Translations under genes and position numbers: made by a program
Notes under the pieces: model-generated
What the model was told of the DNA's origin: nothing
Databases searched by the model: none
What the model saw: only the letters and a program-made list of their open reading frames with translations
Assembly: GCA_965368405.1 (NCBI GenBank)
Contig: CBDUMS010000005.1
Location: forward strand, 3,871-67,870
Reading direction: 5' to 3'
Source: S012-113 sp965368405
GTDB lineage: Bacteria; Bacteroidota; Bacteroidia; Cytophagales; Cyclobacteriaceae
DNA: 64,000 nt
Part shown: positions 36,513-45,695 of the stretch, in pieces
Layout of the letters: each line of letters starts with the position of its first letter
Position numbering within the stretch: the first letter of the stretch is position 1

Positions 36513-38031
36513 TTGACTTAATCTTATTGAGTTTTTTTTGAAGTTTAGCGACGACTTCGGGATATTGCGTTGCCAGATTTTTTGTTTCTCCTGGGTCATC
36601 ACTAAGTCGATACAACTGTGGTTCAGGATTAAAGGCTGCTTCAATGAATTTTTCTGTAATCCACTTTGGCTGAGGTCGGTTAGATGGTGGAATATATTTC
36701 CATTGATTCCAGCGTATCCCTATAGCATAGGCTTCTTCTACAAGAAACTCTCGTCCTACCTTATCTTTTCCTAGCCAAGCGTCCAGTTGGTTTTTACTAT
36801 CTAACTTTTTGTCGTTAAGTTTAGTTTTGAGCAAACCTGCTAAGGAGGCTAGTAAATCAATCTGGCCAACTAAGGCATCTGACGTTCCTTCTGGAACATT
36901 TCCTGGCCAATAAACGATGGTGGGAACTCTCGTACCTGCTTCATAGCCAGAATACTTACCGCCTCTAAAAAGACCTCCTGGCTTGTGATCTCCAACCAAC
37001 TCTCGGGCATAGTCTAGATACCCATCGTCGAGGACTGGACCATTATCACTGGTAAAAATAATTAAGGTGTTTTCCTGTACACCAAGTCTACCCAGCTCAG
37101 CAACTACTTCTCCAACACACCAATCCATTTGGGCAATAACGTCTCCTCTAGGTCCCATAGAACTCGACTCAACAAAATCTATATTCGCAATCCGAGGTTG
37201 ATGAATGTCATGAAGTGAAAAGAAAAGAAAGAATGAGCTGTCAGTATCTTCAGCCATGAAGGACTTCGCTTTAGATGTTAATATTTCTGGAAAATCCTCA
37301 TCTACCCAGAGCGCCTGCTCCCCCCCTTTCATATATCCAATTCTTGAAATACCATTGATTACAGATCCTAAGTGTTGAGGGTCGGTATGCTGCTTCAATA
37401 AGTGTGGACTGTTTACTCCTGTAGGGTAACCATCTATCTTTGAGCCATAACTTACTTCGATTGGGTCGCTCGAATCCAATCCGACCACATACTGATTTTC
37501 TAAGAACACACAAGGTACCCTATCCCCCGTTGCAGGAATTAGGAAGCTATAATCAAACCCAACTTCGTTTGGGCCTGGAGCCACTCGCTTATTCCAATCT
37601 AGAAGTCCATTACCGAGTCCTAAGTGCCATTTTCCTACCACTCCTGTTCGATATCCTGCCCTTTTCAGCATTTTAGGCAAAGTTTCGGCTGCCGTGTCTA
37701 TTAAGAGTGGCGCATCACCTGCAAGTATTGCCGCTTTTCTCCGAAATGCATGGCTGCCTGTAAGCAATGAATATCTGGATGGAGTACAAGTGGCCGCAGG
37801 CGCGTGTGCATCCGTAAAATTCATGCCTTCTGCTGCGAGTGCATCCACATTAGGGGTTTCAACTCCAATTGCTCCATTTACTCCAATATCACCATAACCT
37901 AAATCGTCCACATATATCAATACAATATTTGGTTTACTATTTTGGGAAAACAAATCTTGAGATTGAAGGAACATCCCAATTAGCATGAGTACTATTATCA
38001 GGTTCTTAGAACGAGTAAATAATTTTATCAT
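36505..38031 (-). CDS. S1-family sulfatase
   Basis: 508 residues with signal peptide (LIIVLMLIGMFLQSQDLFSQ). Formylglycine motif CTPSRYSLLTG with Cys82; metal ligands in VDDLGYGDIG near residues 41-50 and FTSDNGPV near 320; GKWHLG near 135. Arylsulfatase-A-like enzyme that removes sulfate esters from glycans in the periplasm. The start overlaps the LacZ-type gene stop by 4 nt, and its stop overlaps the following GH2 start. A sulfatase followed by a GH2 of the same paralogous type recurs at 45693-41380, so the pair looks like a functional module: desulfation, then exo-cleavage. Confidence 0.94.
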   Translation of the reverse strand: MIKLFTRSKNLIIVLMLIGMFLQSQDLFSQNSKPNIVLIYVDDLGYGDIGVNGAIGVETPNVDALAAEGMNFTDAHAPAATCTPSRYSLLTGSHAFRRKAAILAGDAPLLIDTAAETLPKMLKRAGYRTGVVGKWHLGLGNGLLDWNKRVAPGPNEVGFDYSFLIPATGDRVPCVFLENQYVVGLDSSDPIEVSYGSKIDGYPTGVNSPHLLKQHTDPQHLGSVINGISRIGYMKGGEQALWVDEDFPEILTSKAKSFMAEDTDSSFFLFFSLHDIHQPRIANIDFVESSSMGPRGDVIAQMDWCVGEVVAELGRLGVQENTLIIFTSDNGPVLDDGYLDYARELVGDHKPGGLFRGGKYSGYEAGTRVPTIVYWPGNVPEGTSDALVGQIDLLASLAGLLKTKLNDKKLDSKNQLDAWLGKDKVGREFLVEEAYAIGIRWNQWKYIPPSNRPQPKWITEKFIEAAFNPEPQLYRLSDDPGETKNLATQYPEVVAKLQKKLNKIKSND

Positions 38032-41000
38032 AAGTTGAGGCTTGTAATTCTAAAACTAAACATGTAATCTTTTGGAGCAATCTGATACTTCTCATGAGGC
38101 TTTGCTCCCCAGCTTGTATCACCGCCAACACCCATTTGGCTGAAATCAATATTTACATTAATAAAATCCCTTGGTTTAATGTCTGTAGTATGACGATTTG
38201 TTTTTTCTAATCCTTCATCAAAATCATCGATTGTATTTCGTAGAGTTGAAAATCCAAATGCTTCTTCTATTGATCTTATCTGAATACCATCTCCGCTTGC
38301 AGATGACAAATTAAGCCATCGTGTATCTATATGGTATCCGTTTTCCTGTGGGCGTGAATAAGGAAAATAAAGTTCTTCAGCTGTAGAACTATAGATGCCA
38401 AGAAATGCACTCGTGAATCTATCCTGATAATTTTCATGTGGTCCCCTGCCATAATACCGAACAGTATTATATAAACTAGCGATTGAGAAGTTCACACCAA
38501 ATCGTGGTAGTGGCTTGAGATCATTGTCCTTTGTTAACTCCAAACTAACAATTACTTCCAACTCGCCTGCCTGACTTATTAAGTAATAAATATCAACTAT
38601 TCCGTCAACTGCCGGTAAATCATGTCTAGTCTTAAGAACCACAAAACAATCTTTAATCTCACCCATTGATACTCTTTTCCAATTGACATCACCGCTTCTA
38701 ACATTCGTAGCGTCTTCAAGCGTGCTCATTTCTAGTTTAACAAAATTCTGATTGTGGCTTGCTAACTTCCAATCAAGCCAGTCTTTTTGCATTTTAAATC
38801 CAAAGTCATTGTCAGTAGGTGCTCGCCAGAAATTTACGGAAATTGGATCGTGGATCAGGTTACCATACCCAAAATCCATAGTAACGAGTTCTCCCTCATC
38901 TTCTGTAATCTCATACAGAAACCCGTTGCCATTAATCTTTATCGTGGTCCCCTCTCTCTCAACTGTCATGTTACCAAACTCCTTGCAGTTTATTACTTCC
39001 CAAGCATACCCAGTTAGAGGAAATTGTTCTTTAGCAACTTCATGCCCTTCACTAAGAAGCCCATTTTTTGATTTAGTGGTTGCTGATATATTCAATAAAT
39101 ACTCAAGCTCTCCAACTAAGTCTGGCAATACCAGTCGTACCGTCGAATCGCTTCTGGCCGAAGTGTTAAGGTCACTTATTTTACCATTGGCTATTTCATT
39201 ACCATTCGCCAATAAGCTCCATTCAAAATTGAAGCCCGATAGATCTATGAAATCATAACCATTGTATATGGTTAATGTCTTGTTAGTTAAGTCGAACTCC
39301 TGGAACTTTATGTTCTGATAAACTTTTTTTACTTCAAAAAGGGCTGGATGTGGGGTTCGGTCTGGATTAACAATCCCGTTTAGACAGAAATTTTTGTCGT
39401 TTTGTAGATTCTCCCCTCCCAAGTCACCACCATACGCCCAGTACTCCTCACCATTTTCATCTTTGTCTACTAAGCCTTGATCCACCCAATCCCAAATGAA
39501 TCCACCCTGAAAAATATCATGCGCTTCAATGATATCCCAATAATCTTGCAAATTACCAACGCTATTTCCCATTGCATGAGCGTACTCACACAGTATGTAT
39601 GGCCTTTGATTTTCAGATTTCAGATAGCGTTCCATATGTTCCAATCTAGCATACATAGGTGCTTGAATATCCGAATTACGGTAACTGGTTGCTCCTTCAT
39701 ATTGTACTGGACGTGTTGCATCAACACTTTTAAGATAATCGTAGGTATCCATAAGGTTTTGACCGTTGCCTGCCTCATTGCCTAGCGACCAAATTATAAC
39801 GCTTGGATGATTTTTATCTCGTTGATACATTCGCTTGGTCCTTGCCAAGAAAGCTTCCCTCCATTCTGGAAGGTATGCCGGATGAATAGCTTTTGCCTCT
39901 TCATTATTATCCAATCCTTGATTTGTAGTTCCCATTCCATGCACTTCAATATTTGCCTCATCTATTACATAAAACCCGTATTTGTCGGCCATTTCATAGA
40001 AGTGTGGGTCCTTTGGATAATGACTGCATCGTATAGCATTAATATTGTTTTCTTTCATAATCCTCATGTCAAGTCTAGTCAGATCTTCTGATATGACATG
40101 TCCTCGCGTTTGATCATGGTCGTGAAGGTTTACTCCTTTTAAATATACTGGTGAACCATTAATTAGAAGTCGACTATCTTTAATTTCGATTTCTCGAAAG
40201 CCTACCTTAGTACTTGTGGCATCTAGGGTTTCGCCTTTTGGGCTCTTGAGAGTAACGAACAGATTGTAGAGGTAGGGAGTTTCAGCAGTCCAAGGATTTA
40301 CATCAGGAAGTACATGATTAAATCTAGATTCTGTGATTGGTTGGATATTACGAAAAACTTCATCTTTATCATCAATTAACTTAATTTCAATTTCACAGTT
40401 TTCACACGCGTCGGTATCGGTAATCATTATATCTAATTGGAAGTCTCCATTTTGGTAAGAATCATCAAGGCCCGCTTGTACCCGAAAATCTCCAATAGAA
40501 GTTTTTGGTGTAGCATAGATATAAACATCCCGTTCAATTCCACTCAGTCGCCAAAAATCCTGATCTTCTATGTAGCTGGCGTCAGACCATCGATAGATTT
40601 CAATTGCTATTTGATTTTCACCTGTTACTACAAAATCAGAAATATCAAACTCTGATGGAAGCTTACTGCCTTCACTGTAGCCAACTCTTTCTCCGTTGAC
40701 CCAGATGTACATAGCACTTCGAACGGCCCCTAAATAAAGTGTAATTCGTTCACCTTCCCAAGATTCTGGAAGAGAGAAACTTCTGCGATAACTGCCTACT
40801 GGGTTATATTCATGAGGTATGAAGGGTATGTTCTTCGGGAAAGGATATACAACATTGGTGTAGATCGGAATGCCATATCCATTAATTTCCCAATTTCCTG
40901 GCACTTCCAATTCGTTCCAGCCGCTTACATCATATTCCTTTTTGTAAAAGTCAATAGGTCGATCTTCAGGACTTCTCACCCAATTAAACTTCCACTTACC

Positions 41001-41195
41001 ATTTAAAGATTGATATGAGCTGGACAGTTGCCAATCTTCGTTTACTTCAAACTCATTAGAAAAGTGATAAAATGTAGCTCTAGGTGGGAGTTTATTAATT
41101 TCAAAGACCTCAGGATTTTCCCACTCCGGTACCTGGGCTCCTAAAATATTTAAAGTAAATAAAAAAAATAACAGTAAGAGCAATTCCTTAGTCAT
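38028..41195 (-). CDS. lacZ: LacZ-type beta-galactosidase (GH2)
   Basis: 1055 residues from ATG 41195, preferred over ATG 41258 because it places the signal peptide (MTKELLLLLFFLFTLNILGAQ) at the N-terminus. Full LacZ domain order: sugar-binding jelly-roll (PGNWEINGYGIPIYTNVVYPF), Ig-like domain, TIM barrel with acid/base Glu474 in WSLGNEAGNGQ and nucleophile Glu537 in YILCEYAHAMGNS, and a C-terminal beta-gal small-chain domain (FWRAPTDNDFG, YYGRGPHENYQDR). Length matches LacZ (E. coli 1024). It removes terminal beta-galactose in the periplasm. A 121-nt gap separates it from the GH2 gene upstream, the longest gap within the locus. Confidence 0.95.
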   Translation of the reverse strand: MTKELLLLLFFLFTLNILGAQVPEWENPEVFEINKLPPRATFYHFSNEFEVNEDWQLSSSYQSLNGKWKFNWVRSPEDRPIDFYKKEYDVSGWNELEVPGNWEINGYGIPIYTNVVYPFPKNIPFIPHEYNPVGSYRRSFSLPESWEGERITLYLGAVRSAMYIWVNGERVGYSEGSKLPSEFDISDFVVTGENQIAIEIYRWSDASYIEDQDFWRLSGIERDVYIYATPKTSIGDFRVQAGLDDSYQNGDFQLDIMITDTDACENCEIEIKLIDDKDEVFRNIQPITESRFNHVLPDVNPWTAETPYLYNLFVTLKSPKGETLDATSTKVGFREIEIKDSRLLINGSPVYLKGVNLHDHDQTRGHVISEDLTRLDMRIMKENNINAIRCSHYPKDPHFYEMADKYGFYVIDEANIEVHGMGTTNQGLDNNEEAKAIHPAYLPEWREAFLARTKRMYQRDKNHPSVIIWSLGNEAGNGQNLMDTYDYLKSVDATRPVQYEGATSYRNSDIQAPMYARLEHMERYLKSENQRPYILCEYAHAMGNSVGNLQDYWDIIEAHDIFQGGFIWDWVDQGLVDKDENGEEYWAYGGDLGGENLQNDKNFCLNGIVNPDRTPHPALFEVKKVYQNIKFQEFDLTNKTLTIYNGYDFIDLSGFNFEWSLLANGNEIANGKISDLNTSARSDSTVRLVLPDLVGELEYLLNISATTKSKNGLLSEGHEVAKEQFPLTGYAWEVINCKEFGNMTVEREGTTIKINGNGFLYEITEDEGELVTMDFGYGNLIHDPISVNFWRAPTDNDFGFKMQKDWLDWKLASHNQNFVKLEMSTLEDATNVRSGDVNWKRVSMGEIKDCFVVLKTRHDLPAVDGIVDIYYLISQAGELEVIVSLELTKDNDLKPLPRFGVNFSIASLYNTVRYYGRGPHENYQDRFTSAFLGIYSSTAEELYFPYSRPQENGYHIDTRWLNLSSASGDGIQIRSIEEAFGFSTLRNTIDDFDEGLEKTNRHTTDIKPRDFINVNIDFSQMGVGGDTSWGAKPHEKYQIAPKDYMFSFRITSLNL

Positions 41196-41379
41196 TCTGG
41201 TTCTATTTTCTGATTTATAGAGCCCAACAGAATTCATATTTTTCCTAGAATTTAGCATTCACGCAATGTGCCTCGATATGACCCGAAAATTCATTCTAAA
41301 TATTTCAACGATTAAAAACACCTACTTTAGGGGAGAAGGGCCTCCTCTTCGCTGATAAAACATTGGTGATACCATGCAT

Positions 41380-44118
41380 TTAATTTTTAAGCAATTCAAT
41401 CTTAGAGAAATCAATAGTTTGTACTGGAGCAAAATCATCTGAACTCATATAAGATAACAGACTCCTTTTCATTTGCCTTGCTACAATTCGCTTATCTAAA
41501 TCATTAGCCAAATCGATAGATGTAAGAATAAGTTTGCCTGTACCAACTTTTGCCTCAAAAAGAATCCCTAGACTTCTGTTGGTAACAAAATTATCAATTA
41601 CGCGGACGATAGGATCCAAATCATTAAGATTGAGTGCCTTAGAGTTAATGTTAAGATCCCACCATTGCCAGTTTGCATGAAACTCGGTTGGAAAATCGGC
41701 TAATGCTCCATGTTCCGGGTCGCATAAGATTCCCATAGTTGAAGGTTGGTCTGGAAAGTGGACGGGACTCCAGAACACTGGTACGAACCTACCTGTAACA
41801 CCTTGAATATCCCTATAATCCGGGTTAAAAAGCACTTTCTTGCCCTCAGAAAGACCCTTTTTAGCCTCTGAAAATGAACGCGTGTAGAGAATATTTCCAT
41901 TAGAAGTGCTTTCTTCAGGATAAACCCAAATCTTCCATCTGTTTTTATAGGGTGTGCCTAAAACTTCCACTTGAATTTCTAGCTCAACTGCTTTATCAAC
42001 ACTCAAGTTCGCACTAATCTCTCCTATAATATTTTCGTTTCCAACATCCAATGACGGTCCTCTCAAATCACCTACAAAAAGCTTTTTCTCACCTTCCATT
42101 ATCTTCCAGCGAATAGCATATTCGTCTATAGGCTGCTTGAAATTGGCGATTATAACATGTGCTTTGAATGTTTCACCCGATTTATAAACGGCCTTTTCAA
42201 AGCTTAATAAGGGTACAACTGGAGCACAAAATTCGCTAAATTCTGCGGCATTTATTGCACCCTTCGATTCCCAGAATGCGTTGAGTAAGCCTACCAAAGC
42301 TGTGCCTTGTCCCGGAAAGTCTTGCAATTGAAGTAATTGAAAACCGTCAAACTCCGGTGTACGAAGGGCTCGCTCTATTTCTTCTTTATAAAGTAGAGCA
42401 GCCAATTTGCCAGATGCCATAGTGAATTCAGGTGCAAAATCGAGCAATCCCTTTTGTTGAAGATCTATCTTGACCGCTTCGAAGTTGAGCGGTTCAAGAA
42501 CACCAGTGTATTTCTCCATTTCTGATAAATCCGGGTACACCGAGTATTGACCAATTTCATGACTAATGAGTGGAACCCCAATATAATCCATATTATTTGT
42601 GAAGTTCTTACTGAAATTGGGAGGATTTTGGTTGAAAACGCCTTGTCCTCGAACCCATCCTTTTTTGGTCCATTGAGTCACAAAATATTCATCCTCAGAC
42701 TGAGGGATCCCACTTATGTCCTTTTGAAAAGAGAATGTAGTGGTCGTATAGAGATGGCGGTCATCCCATACTTTCATTTCAGCCACCAATCCATTTAGCC
42801 AGGCTGGATCACCCTCCAATTCATTGCCAACTGAAAAGAAGACAAATGAGGGGTGATTACCATATTCTCTAATCAAGTTTTTAGCTTCAGAATATAAGAA
42901 ATCATTCGTAGCTTCATCCCTGCCTACATTGAGATTCCAAAGAGGAAGCTCTACCTGCAAATACATCCCTATCTCATCAGCAACCTCAAAAGCAGCTTTG
43001 GGGGGGCACCAAGAGTGAAATCGTAAATGATTTAATCCATAAGCACGTGCTGTGTCCATCAGACTCATCCATCCTTTTTTATCCATTGGCGGTCGGCCTG
43101 TAAGTGGAAAAATAACACATTCCAAATTGCCTCGCATAAATGTTCGCTGACCATTTACGGCCAACACCGCATTTTCATTGGTGAAATTACGATAGCCAAA
43201 AGTTACCGCCTTCTGATGAGACGCCACAGACACGCGGCACTCATAAGTTATTGGATTGAATTCACTCCACTTCTCTAGAAATCCAGCATCAAACTCAGTA
43301 GAGAACGATGTTCTACTTATTGAAGCGGTCGTCTTATATTTAACCTCACCGTCTTTCAAAATCTCAATTTTGACATCCCCTTCTTGCACACCAGATAGGA
43401 GACCACTCACTTTCACCCTATTCTGATCGAGGTATGGATAAACCTGAACTTGTTCAACAGCAACTGCGGGGTAGGCCTTCAGTGTCATTTCGCCAAGAAT
43501 TCCGTTCCACTTGATCTGGGTATGGTTTGTATATGCATGTGCCATATCCTTATCTTCAGGCGCTGGATACTTATTTCCTGCCACATTAATGCCCGGATAT
43601 CTGTTGCCGTTATTCACCAAAATAGTGATGGTATGATCCCCTGGTGAAAGAAGGTTTGACAGGTCAAAGTAATGTGGAGTTATTAAGCTCTCTTGAATCG
43701 AAGGTACTTTTTCTTCATCAATCCAAACCTCTGATGTCCATAGCACCCGCTCCAGCATGAGAGATATTGTTTTTCCTGCCCAACCAGGCGGAATGCTAAT
43801 TGAGCGCTGGTACCAGGCTTTTCCAGTGTAGCTGTTTTTCCGAGTAAGGTGGGATAGCACATAGTTATTAAGAACAGGCTTTAGGGTATTCGGTGTTCCA
43901 ATTCCCGCTTCATCTAATGTAGCCGGAAGGGTAATCGACTCTCCTTCGAGCTGTGTCATATACCAACCAGCATTTTCTCCTGTATTTTCTGGATCAAGCT
44001 TTACCAGCCAACTTCCAGAGAGGTCAATCAATTGCTCTTTTGGTTCAGTTCCACATCCAATAAAGAAAACTAATGTAATTAATGTTATTGTGGTCCAGTA
44101 TATAGTTTTTACTCTCAT
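41380..44118 (-). CDS. GH2-family glycosidase lipoprotein (paralogue of the 33657-36512 gene)
   Basis: 912 residues, lipobox FIGC (Cys22). GH2 domains in order: WYQRSISIPPGWAG, FMRGNLECVIFPLTGRPP, HLRFHSWCPPKAAFEVADEIGMYLQVE, acid/base in FFSVGNELEGD, and nucleophile candidate in PLISHEIGQYSVYPD. Shared runs with the 33657 protein include KYTGVL-P-NFE, LASGKL-type blocks and GFQLL-L-DFPGQGTALVG, so the two arose by duplication. The upstream sulfatase gene is 6 nt away. Together they form the first of two sulfatase-GH2 modules around lacZ. Confidence 0.88.
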   Translation of the reverse strand: MRVKTIYWTTITLITLVFFIGCGTEPKEQLIDLSGSWLVKLDPENTGENAGWYMTQLEGESITLPATLDEAGIGTPNTLKPVLNNYVLSHLTRKNSYTGKAWYQRSISIPPGWAGKTISLMLERVLWTSEVWIDEEKVPSIQESLITPHYFDLSNLLSPGDHTITILVNNGNRYPGINVAGNKYPAPEDKDMAHAYTNHTQIKWNGILGEMTLKAYPAVAVEQVQVYPYLDQNRVKVSGLLSGVQEGDVKIEILKDGEVKYKTTASISRTSFSTEFDAGFLEKWSEFNPITYECRVSVASHQKAVTFGYRNFTNENAVLAVNGQRTFMRGNLECVIFPLTGRPPMDKKGWMSLMDTARAYGLNHLRFHSWCPPKAAFEVADEIGMYLQVELPLWNLNVGRDEATNDFLYSEAKNLIREYGNHPSFVFFSVGNELEGDPAWLNGLVAEMKVWDDRHLYTTTTFSFQKDISGIPQSEDEYFVTQWTKKGWVRGQGVFNQNPPNFSKNFTNNMDYIGVPLISHEIGQYSVYPDLSEMEKYTGVLEPLNFEAVKIDLQQKGLLDFAPEFTMASGKLAALLYKEEIERALRTPEFDGFQLLQLQDFPGQGTALVGLLNAFWESKGAINAAEFSEFCAPVVPLLSFEKAVYKSGETFKAHVIIANFKQPIDEYAIRWKIMEGEKKLFVGDLRGPSLDVGNENIIGEISANLSVDKAVELEIQVEVLGTPYKNRWKIWVYPEESTSNGNILYTRSFSEAKKGLSEGKKVLFNPDYRDIQGVTGRFVPVFWSPVHFPDQPSTMGILCDPEHGALADFPTEFHANWQWWDLNINSKALNLNDLDPIVRVIDNFVTNRSLGILFEAKVGTGKLILTSIDLANDLDKRIVARQMKRSLLSYMSSDDFAPVQTIDFSKIELLKN

Positions 44119-44124
44119 AGCTAA

Positions 44125-45693
44125 TTAGTCAATTATTGAGCTCCCCCACCAATTTTCATTAGGCTTGAAATCATCTTGAAGCATTCTCAACCTCTTCGCC
44201 TCTAATTGTGGAAGCCACACATCGCTAACTTTCTGCATACGATCTCTAAGCGCTTCCTCGCTGAAATAAGGGTTATCTTCAGGATAGCGCGCTTGCTGCT
44301 CCTTTAAGACATTGAAGAGCTTTTGTTCTAAAGCGGTAGCCATTGCTATCTTCTCAGAAGAAAGATCATTTTGTTCTCCCACGTCGGAGGATAAATTATA
44401 TAGCTCTGAAGATTTAGTTTCCCAATAATAGATAAGTTTGAAATCGCCTTCCCTTATTGTAGAAACAGGATCACCACCCTGATTCCCATAATGTGGATAA
44501 TGCCAAACCAGTGTTCTTTCCTTAGGAGTATTTCCAACCAATGTGCTTTTTAAGCTAATGCCGTCTACTTTTTGATCTGACGGGATAGCTAAGCCGACTA
44601 GCTCGGCAATAGTTGGATAAAAATCCTGGCCGCTAACAGGGTAATCTACTACTTTGGGTGTCACACCAGGCACTTTGATTAGATAAGGAACCCGAATTCC
44701 ACCTTCCCAATGGTAGCCTTTACCTCCTCTCAAAGGAGCATTACTGGTAGAGTATGCATCACCGGAGGCGACACCGCCATTATCAGAAGTAAAAACAATT
44801 ATTGTATTATCTTCTAATCCAAGCTCTTCTAATTGCTGTAATACAATTCCCACTGCGTCGTCCATATGCTGAACAAGCCCTGCGTATACAGGGTTATCTT
44901 GCACCGTTCGAATGGGCAAACGTCGCTCCATTTTATATCCACTTGAATCGAGCCCGGCCGATACTGCCTTGTCACGGTACTTTCGCCAATAAGCTTCCTT
45001 AGTTTGAATAGGGCTGTGAACAGCATAAAATGACAAGAAAGCAAAGAATGGTTCGTTCTTATTCTCTTTGATAAAATTAGCTGTCTCAAGAGCGAGTCGC
45101 TCACTCAGGTTTTGACCATTTTCAGCATCCTCCAGGTTAGGGTTATTGAACGGAGAAAAGTATCCTCCCTTTGGATTACCAACATCCCAGCCACCTTTAT
45201 TGATCTCAAACCCATGATCCTCAGGCCAAGAACCCTTCGCACCCAAATGCCACTTCCCAGCGAAAAAGGTTTTGTATCCATTCGCTTTTAAGAATTCTGG
45301 TAGCGTATTCTCGGCAGAATCTAGCTGCATGCTATAGTTCGGTGGCAAAATTGTGGTGTAAGGATGACTCTTACCCCAGGACTCGCCAGTCTCAGCTCCA
45401 ATCCAGTCGGTAACGCCATGAGCAACTGTCGTTTTTCCAGTCAAAATTGTTGCGCGTGATGGGCTACAAACTTGAGCACCAGCGTAACCATTCGTAAACT
45501 GAACTCCTTCTTTCGCTATCCGATCGATATTAGGAGACTCATAATACGCGTTATTTGCATAACTCAAATCAAAAGCTCCTAAATCATCAGCCAATATGAA
45601 TAGGATGTTAGGTTTTTTTGAAGATTCTTGTTTGGGTTCTGTGCAGCTGTACAACACCACACAGCAAACCAATATTAGGAGCTGGTTTTTCAT
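44125..45693 (-). CDS. S1-family sulfatase lipoprotein
   Basis: 522 residues, lipobox LYSC (Cys17). Formylglycine motif CSPSRATILTGK with Cys76; metal ligands LADDLGAFD (about 34-42) and FTSDNGG; FAGKWHLGAKGSWPEDHGF near residue 145. Periplasmic or outer-membrane-anchored glycan sulfatase. It is more like the common arylsulfatases than the HEAT-tailed one at 24278, and it lies 3 nt downstream of the DUF5107-TPR gene and directly upstream of a GH2 gene. All three sulfatases here need a formylglycine-generating enzyme encoded elsewhere. Confidence 0.94.
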   Translation of the reverse strand: MKNQLLILVCCVVLYSCTEPKQESSKKPNILFILADDLGAFDLSYANNAYYESPNIDRIAKEGVQFTNGYAGAQVCSPSRATILTGKTTVAHGVTDWIGAETGESWGKSHPYTTILPPNYSMQLDSAENTLPEFLKANGYKTFFAGKWHLGAKGSWPEDHGFEINKGGWDVGNPKGGYFSPFNNPNLEDAENGQNLSERLALETANFIKENKNEPFFAFLSFYAVHSPIQTKEAYWRKYRDKAVSAGLDSSGYKMERRLPIRTVQDNPVYAGLVQHMDDAVGIVLQQLEELGLEDNTIIVFTSDNGGVASGDAYSTSNAPLRGGKGYHWEGGIRVPYLIKVPGVTPKVVDYPVSGQDFYPTIAELVGLAIPSDQKVDGISLKSTLVGNTPKERTLVWHYPHYGNQGGDPVSTIREGDFKLIYYWETKSSELYNLSSDVGEQNDLSSEKIAMATALEQKLFNVLKEQQARYPEDNPYFSEEALRDRMQKVSDVWLPQLEAKRLRMLQDDFKPNENWWGSSIID

Positions 45694-45695
45694 AA

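Noticed and set aside
36513..36644. Upstream start of the GH2 frame inside the sulfatase gene
   Set aside because: The 44 extra residues are hydrophilic, lie in the sulfatase coding sequence, and precede a clear lipoprotein signal.
41300..41379. Inverted GGAG/CTCC segments in the gap after the 41380-44118 GH2 gene as a terminator
   Set aside because: Pairing is short and there is no T run; genes on both sides are in one direction, so a real stop is not supported.
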